A DNA stretch of 64,000 nt from Odiellus spinosus (taxonomy: Eukaryota; Arthropoda; Arachnida; Opiliones; Phalangiidae), in the NCBI GenBank assembly GCA_963920705.1, contig CAWUCO010000074.1, forward strand, positions 310,001-374,000, written 5' to 3'. The notes under the pieces were generated by a model, which had not been told where the DNA came from, did not search any database, and saw nothing but the letters and a program-made list of their open reading frames with translations. This document shows, piece by piece, positions 43,501 through 54,619 of the stretch. Both the position numbers and the translations under genes were made by a program. Each line of letters begins with the position of its first letter. The first letter of the stretch is position 1.

Positions 43501-43864
43501 CGATGGCCTGCTCAATTATTTCTTCCTCTTGTTCCGAGGACTGTCCAAAAATTTATGCCACTGTATCCCAAGCTATATAGACAAATATTTCCCATGTTTA
43601 AATATGCTAGGAATACAAATAATACAGACAACTTTTTAAAGTTAATTTACCTTCGTCAAGGGAAATGTCAATATCCGAATCGTCACTATCCTCAATTTGT
43701 GGGTCAGTGGCAAAAATGTTCTGCATGTTGAGTGCAGCTATTACATTTGCCGCACTGTCGGCACAAACGCATGATATCTAAATTGATTCAGCAAAGACAT
43801 CTTGAAAAGTTGAGGTTGGCGCGATCAAAGTTAAAACACGAAGGCTCGAGGCATATAATTCAAA

Positions 43865-43990
43865 GTCCGAGAAATACCGTAACGCGTTAAAATAATAGTT
43901 CGCTTTAATCTAAAACGTCCGAGAAATACCGTCACGCGTTAATAAAATAGTTCGCTTTAATCTGAAACGTCCGAGAAAGACCGTCACTAC
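43865..43990. repeat. 53-bp tandem repeat, 2.5 units
   Basis: The unit gtccgagaaataccgt.acgcgtta...atagttcgctttaatct.aaac is present twice, with a third truncated unit. Confidence 0.8.
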
Positions 43991-43999
43991 TCGTTAAAG

Positions 44000-44822
44000 G
44001 AATTGGGATTTATCGGTAAAATACGAATGGAGAAGAGAGAATTGTCAGAGAGATACTGAAAAACTGCTCCAGAAGATCTGGAGAAGGTAGTATGGAGAGC
44101 TGCCTTATATACCGCTTTTTCATCCAATATCTCACAAAAGAGTCCAACACAAAGTAAGCCTCAAATGAGAGAAGCCAGCTCAACCCAATATGCCTAGAGT
44201 TTGATGAGTTCCTAGCTTTGTATGCCAAAGAGGTATTTGGTCAAGATACTCAAGAACTCCTTTTTCAACATGAGAACTAACGAAAACTAATTTCTCACTT
44301 CTCTCTTCACAAAAAATATATAAAAACCAGTAATGCCATTTACATGAACAAAAAAACATTTATTATTACATCTAAAATGACACAAATAAGGCAGTATAGA
44401 AACACGAATAAGATTAGAGTTTCCACAAGCATGACAAGGTAGTACATATATAGCGCTATCAAAATAAACTGTTTTAAAATAAAAAATTTTAGACTTTATA
44501 TTCTGACTTACAATGTACGTTCTTTTTCACTTTGAGCTAGAGAAATATATAACTGTGGGGTATCTTCATGTATAAAAACCTTTTGAAATTGATCAACTTG
44601 CGGTTGAGGATGACCCCCTACTCCCGCCTGACCAGCAAAGAAAGCGGCGGTATAGTCAGGCGGAGAATCGAATTCCCTATTAAAATACAGGATTTCACAT
44701 ATAAACTCATTATAATGCACATACACGAAAACATACATTAATATATCTATAAGTTTTCAATATTCTTAAAAATAGCTAAAACACTAACCAGACAGGTTGA
44801 TCAACATACGCTATAGTACATA
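44000..44822. other. spacer before the Polinton left terminus
   Basis: An open minus-strand stretch at 44508-44738 (SPPDYTAAFFAGQAGVGG) has no recognised family. Otherwise AT-rich with no gene seen. Confidence 0.4.
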
Positions 44823-44905
44823 AGTACTTTATTCCTGTACAAAGAGAAAGGGTAAAACACTTATCTTTCCACCCCCCCCCCCTCCAAAACAACCAATGAC
44901 GTCAT
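44823..44905 (-). repeat. Polinton terminal repeat, left end
   Basis: It starts AGTACTTTATTCCTGTAC, passes a C13 tract and cctccaaaacaaccaatgac, and ends at the CRE-like tgacgtcatc. This is the inverse of the right-hand ends at 25138 and 31587. It is cut short here and joins capsid gene C directly. Confidence 0.65.
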
Positions 44906-44907
44906 CA

Positions 44908-45981
44908 AATGGGATAATATCACTGACCGGTATGATGAATTTTATGCTCGATTTCCGGATTTATACAAATATGATATCATTAAAATTGAAATAAGACGGG
45001 CGGGGGTAGTGCGGAAAGTAGATGATTTTAGTTCCGTTCCCATTAGAATGATAGATTATTTAAACAGATTAATTAATGAAACTGAAGTGAGTAATAAAAT
45101 TATCTTTGTTAAAATATCACGCGGATGGTCGTCCTTTCATATGTATAAAAACGCTGGATCCTGATATCTTAATTAAATTTCCTCCTGAATACGCACCGAT
45201 CTTCGGTGTACGAACGAGTGATTGTAACCAGTGGCGTGAAAATAAAGCTTTCAGTTGTTTTGCACGTCTAGATCCTAATATCACGGAAGTAGATTTTACA
45301 CCATTACCTCCCTTCATGATTAAACATAGAGTTAAAAGAGATGATAACGTGCCTAACATTGATGAAGATGTAGAGACGGTTATTGTAATAACTAAACCTT
45401 TTCCTTTACCGCACGGGACGTATGAAAGTATAGAAAGTGTCTTAGTGGAGATGAAAAATTGCTTACCAAAAAAAGTTAAAAAATATTTTGATTTTATTCA
45501 TAATAAAATCAGAACGGTGAAATTACGATGCGGTACGAATCTCATTAATATTTTAGAGACCGAATTAAACGTTCAACAAAAAGAATATTTAGATAATTTT
45601 GCTATTAAATTTAGTAAAGAGAATCCTGGGTTAGGAAAGATGTTAGGATTTGACGATAATAAAACCGATCGGTTTTTACTGAATAATACTGATAGTCTTT
45701 TCGTGGCTGATATAAATAGAGGCGTCATGAGTTTATTTATTCACATTAATCTGATCTACCCGCAACTGATAGGTGACGCTTGGGGTGGTTTAATTCGGAT
45801 AATTAGTCGACCGGAAAACAATAAATACAATACACCTCATAATATCATTTGCAACCCGATAAATTATTACCCATTACGTGTTAATAGTTTTAACGTTATT
45901 GAGATTAACATTACGACCGATTCTGAGGCCAAAATACCTTTAAAACTCGGAAAAACCGTTGCTATATTACATTTTTCGTGA
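44908..45981 (+). pseudogene. Polinton minor capsid protein, copy C
   Basis: From WDNITDRYDEFYARF the frame continues to KISRGWSSFHM. It then shifts near 45110-45130 and stays open to 45981 through TSDCNQW, MIKHRVKRDDNVP, LPHGTYESIESVLVEMKNCL, NPGLGKMLGFD, VADINRGVMSLFIHINLIYP, AWGGLIRIISRPENNKYNTP and KLGKTVAILHFS. This is the putative single-jelly-roll minor capsid family. It is clearly related to copy E but diverged, so it is a separate lineage. The N-terminal 60 or so residues (FYLTL... region) are lost at the terminal repeat. It is followed by a major-capsid tail. Confidence 0.85.
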
Positions 45982-46160
45982 TTGATTTAACTCCGGAAGA
46001 GCAAGCTAGTGCCGAGCATTATTCTTTATCAAAACATGGTAGTCTTCGATTAACCATTAATTATGACTCCTTTAACATATCCAGCCACGTGTCTAATTCA
46101 AGCCGAATTTGAAAATCAACTACTACTCACGAAAGATCGAAACATTCTTTACAAGTTAGA
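45979..46160 (+). pseudogene. tail of Polinton major capsid protein
   Basis: Right after gene C comes DLTPEEQASAEHYSLSKHGS, then LRLTINYDSF. After a shift, YPATCLIQAEFENQLLL, KDRNILYKLE and a stop follow. This matches the conserved C-terminus of Polinton major capsid (double jelly-roll) proteins (DLTPDxxxxDxHxxLxxxGSLRxExxF...YxEFDNxxxID..RNVxYDY). The bulk of the major capsid gene and the Gly-rich gene that should precede it are deleted. Confidence 0.7.
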
Positions 46161-46351
46161 GTAAGAGGATGGACGAGTATATTTTCTTCCCGCACCGAAA
46201 AGATTTGAATTTAATTATCACCGTACGTAATAATATTAGAACTGTTTCCTTCGTATCATCTCGATGGAACTTTACGGAGATGAAAAAATCTCTAAACGAA
46301 ATATAAGAAACCCATTCCGAGAAATCCGTATCAAAATCAATTTACCCATTC

Positions 46352-47069
46352 ATCATGCAACAACACGAATATTTTCCCTCCGATAAACAAACTATCGGAA
46401 TAAACGAGTCGGGTTTTTTGTTCGTCGGAACGATATCAAGAGCCATGTAACTATTAAAAATATGTCTGGGAAAATCTCTGGCTCTGGGAAGAAAACATCG
46501 AAGCTTTTTTCGAAGACACTTTGGATCGTTTTCAATACTGGTTACCGGATAAATTTCAAATTAAAGGACAAATATCACCCACCGGTATCAAGTTTATTGA
46601 CATTCGACAGTATCGTCGAGATTCTTCAAAACATTCTCGCTACCGCACCACTTGGTCTTCGACTTCCGTCGGAGTTTCTTTCAAGAAAACGACTTGGAAA
46701 AGATTAAAAAAGTTAAAAAAGAATTTGGACGAAGTCTTGCAAACGAAAGTTACGACTAGAAAACTCTTCAAAAACATTATTCTGCAAGAGGTGCTTGAGA
46801 ACATGCGGACTTTCACCAAAGAATGTTTTAATCAAGATTGTTGTGAGAAATTAGCCCACGCTATTTCCTGCCCAATCAATACGGCCGTGGAATTTCACGA
46901 AAGATTGGAAAAAAATCTCGCGGGAGCTGTTCAAATGTTAAACATGAATTCTCTCATTGTTAACTTACAAAACAACTACGGCGAATCCGATGAAAATTTG
47001 AAAGAATTATTCGTAGAGATAACTAAAGATATAATCGATTTGAAATATGAAATTATGTACGATATTTAA
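46352..47069 (+). pseudogene. PC4-like ssDNA-binding coactivator, copy 1
   Basis: ATG at about 46352 (MQQHEYFPSDKQTIG). A frameshift near 46425-46470 follows. The main frame then has FFEDTLDRFQYWLPDKFQIK, GIKFIDIRQYRRD, and TSVGVSFKKTTWKRLKKLKK, ending in a helical region with a Cys/Asp-rich middle. The xFIDIRxY...KGxxFxxxxWxxLKxLxxxLDExL pattern is that of the PC4/Sub1 C-terminal domain, which binds single-stranded DNA and melts promoters. It would be in keeping with a role in element replication or late transcription. It is 45% or so identical to copy 2 by eye. Carried by the Polinton locus. Confidence 0.6.
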
Positions 47070-47228
47070 ATAAAAATAAAATACTAGTTTTAAAAATTTT
47101 AATTATTACGATGGTTAGTAAACCATCCAACCAAGTTAGATGGAACTTTGAGGAGATGAAAAAAAATCTTTAAACGAGATATAAGAAGGAGAGAGAAATT
47201 CGTATCAAAATCATTCGAGCCTTTCATC

Positions 47229-47925
47229 ATGGAAGAACACGAACATATTCTCTCCGAGAAACTAACTATCGGAGTAAACGAGTCGGGAGATGGTGTTTTT
47301 ATTCGTCGAAACGATACCAAAAACCTCGTATTAATTAATAAAACTCTTTGGAAAAATATCTGGAGTTTAAGAGATCTTGTTAACGATTTCTTCGAAGATC
47401 TGGTACCACGCTTTTGTACTCGATTAGTGGAAAACTTTCAAATCGAAGGACATATTTCGGGAAGCGGCATGAAGTTTCTGGACATTCGGCAATATAACCA
47501 CGATCGCTCAAAATTTCTCGACTCTTGGTTTGCAACCTCGAAAGGATTTACGTTTAGAAAAGATACTTGGCTCAGACTCAAACAACTGAAACATGAACTG
47601 GATGAAAAACTACAAATTCAAACGCAAGTTAGGAGGAAACAGGGTTTGAAACAACTAATTGTCGATCAAGTTCGTAATTATATCTCCAAAGGAATTACTT
47701 TGAAGATAGCCCAGGAATTTCCTTTCCCTTACAACAGAAACAACAGAAATTCGGAATACGATAAAAGATGTGATAAGGAAACCGCCGAAGCTATTCAAAC
47801 ATGGAAGATATTAAGTTAGAGTTTCTTTGTGATTACGGGGAAGAAAATTTTGAAGAATGGTATTCGGAAATAATAAATGATATTGTAGATTTGAGAAAAC
47901 GTGTTTTTCGCGATTGTTGTGGCTA
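47229..47925 (+). pseudogene. PC4-like ssDNA-binding coactivator, copy 2
   Basis: ATG at 47229: MEEHEHILSEKLTIGVNESG, DGVFIRRNDTKNLV, DFFEDLVPRFCTRL, then the PC4-like core GSGMKFLDIRQYNHDRSKFL, KGFTFRKDTWLRLKQLKHEL, DEKL. The frame is open to 47817. One frameshift near 47805 puts the expected C-terminal helix (MEDIKLEFLCDYGEENFEEW, IINDIVDLRKRVF) in another frame to 47925. It is intact over its main domain. This gene and copy 1 lie in a tandem duplication of about 870 bp, with a third unit begun at 47971 and cut at 48001. Confidence 0.65.
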
Positions 47926-48051
47926 AAATAAAAATATAAAATAACATATTCAAGTGTGTTACGTCATTATTATTACGATGGTTACGAAACGCGTAGGTGA
48001 AAATTACTACGAGTGTACTACGATCCCCAACATCCGGCGAGTTTAGGTTCC

Positions 48052-48222
48052 CTAAAAAAACTCCGAGTGTTCTGGAGTACCGGGGACGAAAAATTCGATT
48101 GGTCCTCCATCCGTAATTGAATTGACGGGTTTTAATTCAATATCATTACTAGCCAAAATATTATAACTACTAACAGGTTTGACGAACAAGTCGGCTTCAG
48201 ACATCATACCTTCAGACCCCAT
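48052..48222 (-). pseudogene. Polinton major capsid N-terminus, copy D
   Basis: ATG 48222 opens SEADLFVKPVSSYNILASND, then IELKPVNSITDGGPIEFFVP, and a TAG after SEFF at 48052. This is the N-terminal segment of the Polinton major capsid protein (usual form ELDLF..PPTQTSIE...YxPxSSLTDxxPIEFxIxGxGxxYID). It is cut to 57 codons. An identical fragment is at 50040-50210. The remainder of the gene was removed before the segment was duplicated. Confidence 0.8.
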
Positions 48223-48279
48223 CTTGTCGCGTTAGATAACTACAACTAAAGCCGATGCCGGCAAGATCCGGCTATTTAT

Positions 48280-48665
48280 ATCCCTAGGATAAAAAATCGG
48301 TTTTCCTTCGTTTTACTTTACGACCCTTTAGACTTTTTCTTTTACGTTTACCAGTGCCGAATTGCGAATTGAGAATTTTGTCACCAGCTGCGTGTAATAG
48401 ATTAGAACAAGCAAATTTTAATATTCCTTTTTAAAGCTGTTTTTGGATCTTGCCCCGCTGAAATATCTCCGATCCAGCGACTTCCAACACCAATCGCTTC
48501 CCGACCTAAGGCCTTGGCCGCTGGCTTTATAATGGGGGTAATGAATCGAACTAGACTCTTAAAAATTGAACCTAACCCTTTACCTCGTTGAAAAACGGGA
48601 CCTCGGAAGCCTCCTCCTCCAGCTTGCTGCAGGTAATAGTAATAATACCTATTTCGCGACGCCAT
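48280..48665 (-). pseudogene. Polinton Gly-rich small protein, copy D
   Basis: ATG 48665: MASRNRYYYYYLQQAGGGGF, GPVFQRGKGLGSIFKSLVRF, ITPIIKPAAKALGREAIGVG. The frame ends at KICLF. A one-base shift nearby lets the normal basic tail (GTGKRKRKSLNGR, KVKRRRKTDFLS) be read in the other frame to about 48290. The tail suits nuclear targeting. It lies between the minor and major capsid genes, as in lineage A. The role is unknown; its constant position suggests a virion component. Confidence 0.7.
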
Positions 48666-48670
48666 TTTTT

Positions 48671-49932
48671 TTACCTTCGTTTAAAATGTAATGTGGTCAC
48701 TGTTTTTCCGAGTTTGAAAGGAATTTTACTTCCCGAATCAGTGGCAATTTGTATATCAACCACGTTAAAATTCGGTGTTCTGACGGGGTAATAATTAATC
48801 GGGTTAAACGTTAACTCGTAGGGGGTATTATACTTGTTGTTCTCTGGTCTGGGTATTGTACGTAATAGACCTCCCCAAGCGTCACCTATAACCTGAGGGT
48901 ATATGATACTGGTATAAACGAATAAACTCTGGACACCTCTATTTATATCAGCGATATGTTCACCCTGGCTCTTATGCGTTAAGCCTTTCTCAATTTGTTT
49001 GGTATCAAAACCCAGCATAAGACCTAAACCAGGATTGGATTTGGGAAAGCGAATGGTAAAACTGTCTCGCAAATTTTTTTGTTGATTCGTGAGAAGATAA
49101 TCGGGTTTTGCTTCATCAATTAACCCTAGACCACAAAGTAACGTTCCCGTCCCATTGTTATTTTGTTCAAAATCAAAATAAGGCCTCATTCTCGGGGGTA
49201 AACATTTTCTCATTCCTTTTAATACATTCTCTATAGTTTCGTACGTACCGTGTGGTAGTTGATAAGTTTTAGTTTGATATAAAAGATTTTCGACTCGTTC
49301 GTTACCCGTTAATTTTATGGTCTTGTCTCTTTTGACCATCTGCCGAACGTAAAAAGGGGAATATTTGGAGGTGTCGAGTTTGATCCTGTTCTGGTCTAAA
49401 GCTCGTGCTCCAACAATGGTTGTCCCCGGTATCCATTTTTCACAATCCCGCGCTTCTAAACCTAATAATTCGCAATACATTCTGGGAAATTTAACGAAGG
49501 TTTCACCATTGGGATCTTTAAATTCAATAAGAAAACGTTCCTGACCGTTGACGATCCCGATTTGAAATTCTAGCTTGTCTTTTACTTGTTGTTGAGTAAT
49601 AGACGCCTGCATCTGATTAATAATTTTATGATAAATACTTTCATTCGTATTTTTAATTATTGTACTTTTATCGTTTACGGTTCCCTGACCCGTTTCGTAT
49701 TTTAAATCTAAATCAACCATTCTAACGACGAAAGTATCGAAAAAGTCGGTAATATTATCCCATTTCGAAGTCATACTAATGCCCGATAAACCGACTTCCC
49801 AATGTCCTCAGATAAATCAAATGACGTGGGTAATTGCGTCGTGCAACTGGTTTTTGTGTTTTTCGGGTATTGAGTCATGGAGGCGTTACTCAGGAGAGTC
49901 AAGTAAAACGAGTCGTAGATGGGAGCGAGCAT
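48671..49932 (-). pseudogene. Polinton minor capsid protein, copy D
   Basis: It is almost identical to copy E but lacks one T in the run at about 49807. The first 50 or so codons (from the ATG at 49932) are therefore out of frame with the remaining 367. Domain content is as in copy E (GDAWGGLLRTIPRPENNKYN, LGKTVTTLHFKRR at the end). It is a recent inactivation. Confidence 0.85.
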
Positions 49933-49988
49933 CGTCAAACAGAGTTGAAGGATAACAATGAAGATGAAAAAAGCTGGTCAGACTTATT

Positions 49989-50499
49989 AAATTACTACGA
50001 GTGTACTACAATCCCCAACATCCGGCGAGTTTAGGTTCCCTAAAAAAACTCCGAGTGTTCTGGAGTACCGGGGACGAAAAATTCGATTGGTCCTCCATCC
50101 GTAATTTAATTGACGGGTTTTAATTCAATATCATTACTAGCCAAAATATTATAACTACTAACAGGTTTGACGAACAAGTCGGCTTCAGACATCATACCTT
50201 CAGACCCCATCTTGTCGCGTTAGATAACTACAACTAAAGCCGATGCCGGCAAGATCCGGCTTTTTATATCCCTAGGATAAAAAATCGGTTTTCCTTCTTC
50301 GTTTTACTTTACGACCATTTAGACTTTTTCTTTTACGTTTACCAGTGCCGAATTGCGAATTGAGAACTTTGTCACCAGCTGCGTGTAATAGATTAGAACA
50401 AGCAAATTTTAATATTCCTTTTTAAAGCTGTTTTTGATTCTTGCCCCGCTGAAATATCTCCGATCCAGCGACTTCCAACACCAATCGCTTCCCGACCTA
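49989..50499 (-). pseudogene. copy E: MCP N-terminus and Gly-rich gene 3' part
   Basis: This is the left part of duplicate E. It holds the 57-codon major-capsid start (50040-50210, same TAG) and the 3' half of the Gly-rich gene up to the TA at 50498-50499, where the EnSpm element begins. The other half of the Gly-rich gene resumes at 58337. Confidence 0.85.
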
Positions 50500-50726
50500 C
50501 ACTGTTAGAAAATGGGGTGTAGTTTAACTCCTTTTCAACACTTTTTCATGGGTCTAAATTTGACACTGTTTCCAGTGTTCTATTACACCCCTAAAAGTGT
50601 TAAATCACTCTTTTTTACACCCGATTCTTACACCCTATTTTACACGTTTTTCACACCCTTTTTTTAAACCTAAAATATATTTAGTTAATGATTACACCTT
50701 TAAGGGTGTCATATAACTCCTTTATG

Positions 50727-51666
50727 AGTGTACCATAACACCTTTGAGAGTGTACTCGAACACCTTTGAGAGTGTACTCGAACACCTTTGAGAGTGTACT
50801 CGAACACCTTTGAGAGTGTACTCGAACACCTTTGAGAGTGTACTCGAACACCTTTGAGAGTGTACTCGAACACCTTTGAGAGTGTACTCGAACACCTTTG
50901 AGAGTGTACTCGAACACCTTTGAGAGTGTACTCGAACACCTTTGAGAGTGTACTCGAACACCTTTGAGAGTGTACTCGAACACCTTTGAGAGTGTACTCG
51001 AACACCTTTGAGAGTGTACTCGAACACCTTTGAGAGTGTACTCGAACACCTTTGAGAGTGTACTCGAACACCTTTGAGAGTGTACTCGAACACCTTTGAG
51101 AGTGTACTCGAACACCTTTGAGAGTGTACTCGAACACCTTTGAGAGTGTACTCGAACACCTTTGAGAGTGTACTCGAACACCTTCGAGAGTGTACTCGAA
51201 CACCTTCGAGAGTGTACTCGAACACCTTTGAGAGTGTACTCGAACACCTTTGAGAGTGTACTCGAACACCTTTGAGAGTGTACTCGAACACCTTTGAGAG
51301 TGTACTCGAACACCTTTGAGTGTACTCGAACACCTTTGAGTGTACTCTAACACCTTTGAGAGTGTACTCTAACACCTTTGAGAGTGTACTCTAACACCTT
51401 TGAGAGTGTACTCTAACACCTTTGAGAGTGTACTCTAACACCTTTGAGAGTGTACTCTAACACCTTTGAGAGTGTACTCTAACACCTTTGAGAGTGTACT
51501 CTAACACCTTTGAGAGTGTACTCTAACACCTTTGAGAGTGTACTCTAACACCTTTGAGAGTGTACTCTAACACCTTTGAGAGTGTACTCTAACACCTTTG
51601 AGAGTGTACTCTAACACCTTTGAGAGTGTACTCTAACACCTTTGAGAGTGTACTCTAACACCTTTA
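50727..51666. repeat. 22-bp subterminal tandem array, about 43 units
   Basis: The unit is acacctttgagagtgtactc plus ga or ta. The first block (about 27 units, to near 51340) has ctcgaac; the second (about 15 units) has ctctaac. The unit contains gagtgt and acacct words that mirror the element's ends. Because 22 is not a multiple of 3, all three minus frames are open, giving false ORFs of over 200 codons. Subterminal repeats are transposase-binding sites in known CACTA elements; that role here is inferred. Confidence 0.9.
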
Positions 51667-51876
51667 AGAATGTACCGTAATGCTTTTGCAGAAATTACTT
51701 CTAAAGTTTATGGGAAAGTTTAATTATCATAGGGTTTTATAGTTTTAGCCTAAAAACGAGAGAGGTGGGTTAACAGCGGTAATCTAAAAAAAAAAGAAAA
51801 ATTAAAGATCCCCAAAAAAAAGTAACCTCTAATTTAATTTTAAGGTTTAAAATATAAATCATTAAACTGAATGGTG

Positions 51877-54612
51877 TTAACTTTTTTTAAATTTTTTGAA
51901 CTCGTCAAGTTTATCTTTGACAACTTTACATGGTTTTGTGCTATTCAATTCTAAAAACAAGGTTTCTATAAAAGTCAACGATTTTTTTAAACTCTGAATA
52001 TACGAGCAATGGAATATCCAAAAAGTAGATATATAACTGACTAGAGCTGTTATTATGTCATGGCATTCATTGACAAATATACCATCCACATGTATTTTAA
52101 ATACCGTTGATTCAATTATACTTTCTTCGTTGTAGACAATGATTGGCTCAACGGGTATGCGTTTCAAATTCTACAAGGAGGAAGAAATAAAGTTAGTGTC
52201 TGACCCAAGCCTTTAAAGGTAACTGAACTCTGACAACAAGTGCTTTTATATCGTTTTAGAGTGATAAAATAAAGACATAATCATCATTCAATAATAAGAC
52301 TTGCCAAAAGTATTTCGTTAATCATTTATAATCAATTTTCAAATTCCCAAAGTTCAAGATTATCTTTTTTGAGAAAAGAAGATTATACTTTATCCGGAAA
52401 ACCCTTTCACTTTTTTACACTCGCCTATATAATTTCTCGCCCATTAATAAACGTAAAAAAAGATTGAAGGATCGCTACGCTTCCTATTCACCAGAAGGTT
52501 AACCACCCATCAGAAGTACAGTTTTCATTGGTCAGAAGAGGAATAGGCTTAGCACCTTTGAAAATTGATTATAAATTAACGAGAGATTTTTGACACAGTT
52601 CATGCTCCCTTTGAGCTATTGTTTTTTTAATTACCATTTCAGAGCAAAACATCTTTTGAAAATTTTCATTAAACAAAGCTGGAATTAGCATCAAACTTCC
52701 CTCATATTTAGCGCCTACAATTATAAAAAGGAAAAGAATATATAAATTAATTGTTTTCTTTGTGGACTTAGTGATATTTCTTTATAAAAGCTTTATATAT
52801 TATTATTATTATTATTTACGTTTTATTTCCCGCTTGGATGATAGATTGAAAATTTTTTTCATTACTTCCTCCTTTAATGGAACTGCCTCCCAAATTTGAT
52901 CAGAGTAAGTCTTTAAGCCTTTAATACATTTTTCATCTGGATGAACGCCAGCTATTCTTTGAAATTCCAAGTTCAACTGAAAGAACAATTTCCTTAATTG
53001 CATTAACTTTCTCAAGTTATACATTTTGATTAAAATTAGTATTACTTGACGATAGTCAGAGAGAGCTGGATACTCTTCAAGGATATCTTCTGTAGCAATA
53101 TTATTACGAATTAATGTGGCTCTGGCGGTAAAAGTTCGCTCCATCCTAGAATCGATGGCTTCAAAGTCTGGAGATTTCTTGTTCATCTCAATAACCATAA
53201 ACTTTTTATGTTTTTCTATGCTAATATCATCTTCCATCTCTTCTTGAATCTATCAAAAGATTATTTGAAGATAAATATTAAATATATTAAATAATAATTA
53301 TTATTGCATAATATTTGATAAAAACAGAGGATCTCTAATGATTTACCGTAAATCGTGATTCTTTCTTTATCTTTGGTTTTTGTGGTTTTTTATTTAAATT
53401 TTTGCTGGAATCTAGGTTAGTTTTTCTACTTCCCCTTGTACTAATTTTTGAGTTTCCTTTTGCAATGACTTTGTTAACTACTTCCTCTGGGCTTTTGGTA
53501 ACCACTTTCTTGGAGTTTTCGGTGTCCACTTTCTTGGAGCTTTCAGCGTCGACATGATTCGGGCTATTAATGTCGACTTGATTCAGGCTATCAATGTCGA
53601 CTTGATTCGGGCTTTCTATGTCGACTTGATTCGGGCTTTCTATGTCGACTTGATTCGGGCTTTCTATGTCGACTTGATTCGGGCTTTCAATGTCGACTTG
53701 ATTCGGGCTTTCAATGTCGACTAAATCATGGAATACTATATTAGTCACTTCTTTTAGAATTTGTTGTTTTGCTTTTTCCGGCAATTTTTGGAAAATTTTT
53801 ACGTCTGTCACATAATCAGGCATAGACGGAAGTGTATATGCTAAAGCAAAATCAGCTCTTGACCCAAAGGCAGTTAATGTTTTCCTTTTAATACCGATGC
53901 ACCTACAATTGTTTTGTTGTAAATGCTCTTCGTTTATTTATAACATATATTTTAAATTATTTATGTACCTTACCATGGTAATTTTGAATTTAGTATTTCA
54001 TCAGTGCTTGTATTTATGTTAGAGGCTGGTTCCACTGCAGTTTCCGTGATAATTTCGTTTGTCAGGGAATTATCTTTTTTACCATAATCACTTTTTGGGG
54101 TACTGATACCCTGGATTAAAAAATAACAGCATAGATTGTTATAATGCTTTTAATTTCATGATAGTCCTGATTAATCAATAACGCACTCAGGTTTGCGGAC
54201 TTTGCGCGCATATTTAAAAAACTTTATTGTATATAGAGGTTATTGAAATCAGGTTAACCTTTAGTTTTAAAATACCAAAAAGTATATATTACTACCTTTT
54301 CAATCACTTTAATAACCATTTTATTACTGATGACCATTTCTTGAGTAATGTTTATAAACATTTTAAAATCTTCGTCGTAGGTCTGGTAGGTAAATTAAAA
54401 TACATTTGGAAACCAGTCACTTTAATGATTAAAATTAGAAAACAAATTCAAAACTCACCTGATAAACTATGTTTTCGCCAACATAACCAGGAAATTCCTT
54501 TTCGTTTAGGGTTAAAAATTCCTTCAAACTCTCAATTGATGTACCGTTTAAATTAACTTTAGTATTATCTTCGCGCTTACAAAGCACTACTTGGATCAAT
54601 TGCTTTGACATT
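51877..54612 (-). CDS. EnSpm partner gene, SAMD3-like, multi-exon
   Basis: ATG about 54612 opens SKQLIQVVLCKREDNTKVNL, ending at GTGAGT (about 54459). Exons follow: GISTPKSDYGKKDNSLTNEI (about 54112-53974, donor GTAAGG), then GIKRKTLTAFGSRADFALAY, MPDYVTDVKIFQKLPEKAKQ with seven or so DIESPNQV repeats (53909-53335). Next comes the region MERTFTARATLIRNN, EEYPALSDYRQ (53237-52812), and a final exon EPIIVYNEESIIESTVFKIH, then FIETLFLEL (52167-51877). The order matches proteins often annotated as SAM-domain-containing protein 3-like that accompany animal CACTA-like elements. Exact splice sites are not all certain. Confidence 0.5.
52205..52620. mobile_element. MITE inside the EnSpm partner gene
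   Basis: The ends (aagcctttaaaggtaactga..., and the mirror of gttcatgctccctttgagct) and inner arms (taatcatttataatcaattttc and its mirror) are inverted. It is related to 5384-5530. It lies between two coding exons of the minus gene, where it would be removed with the intron. Confidence 0.65.
53560..53735 (-). repeat. 24-bp coding tandem repeat DIESPNQV
   Basis: About seven units encode DIESPNQV (variants DIDSLNQV, DINSPNHV) in frame in the partner protein. The units are nearly identical at DNA level, so the array is recent. Confidence 0.85.
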
Positions 54613-54619
54613 ATTAACA

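Larger units (their letters stand above)
46255..48000 (+). repeat. tandem duplication of about 870 bp around PC4-like genes
   Basis: The 5' leaders (tcgatggaacttt at 46260 and agatggaactttg at 47139) and the 3' leaders (attacgatggtta at 47103 and 47971) repeat with a period of 868-879 bp. The third copy is truncated by the next segment at 48001. Confidence 0.7.
48001..49988 (-). repeat. capsid segment D of a 2-kb head-to-tail duplication
   Basis: This 1,988-bp unit starts aaattactacgagtgtacta and is repeated, nearly base for base, from 49989 through 50499 and, after the EnSpm insertion, 58337 to about 59814. Only scattered substitutions and a few indels separate the copies. The junction at 49988/49989 is direct (gacttattaaattactacg). 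Confidence 0.9.

Noticed and set aside
50681-51375. Three overlapping minus-strand ORFs of 210-217 codons with repeated VRVHSQRCSSTLSKVFEYTLKG-like text
   Set aside because: They are all readings of the 22-bp array, which leaves every frame open because 22 is not a multiple of 3. No other coding signal.
50727-51666. CRISPR-like look of the repeat array
   Set aside because: There are no spacers, the unit is continuous, and the setting is a eukaryotic DNA transposon.
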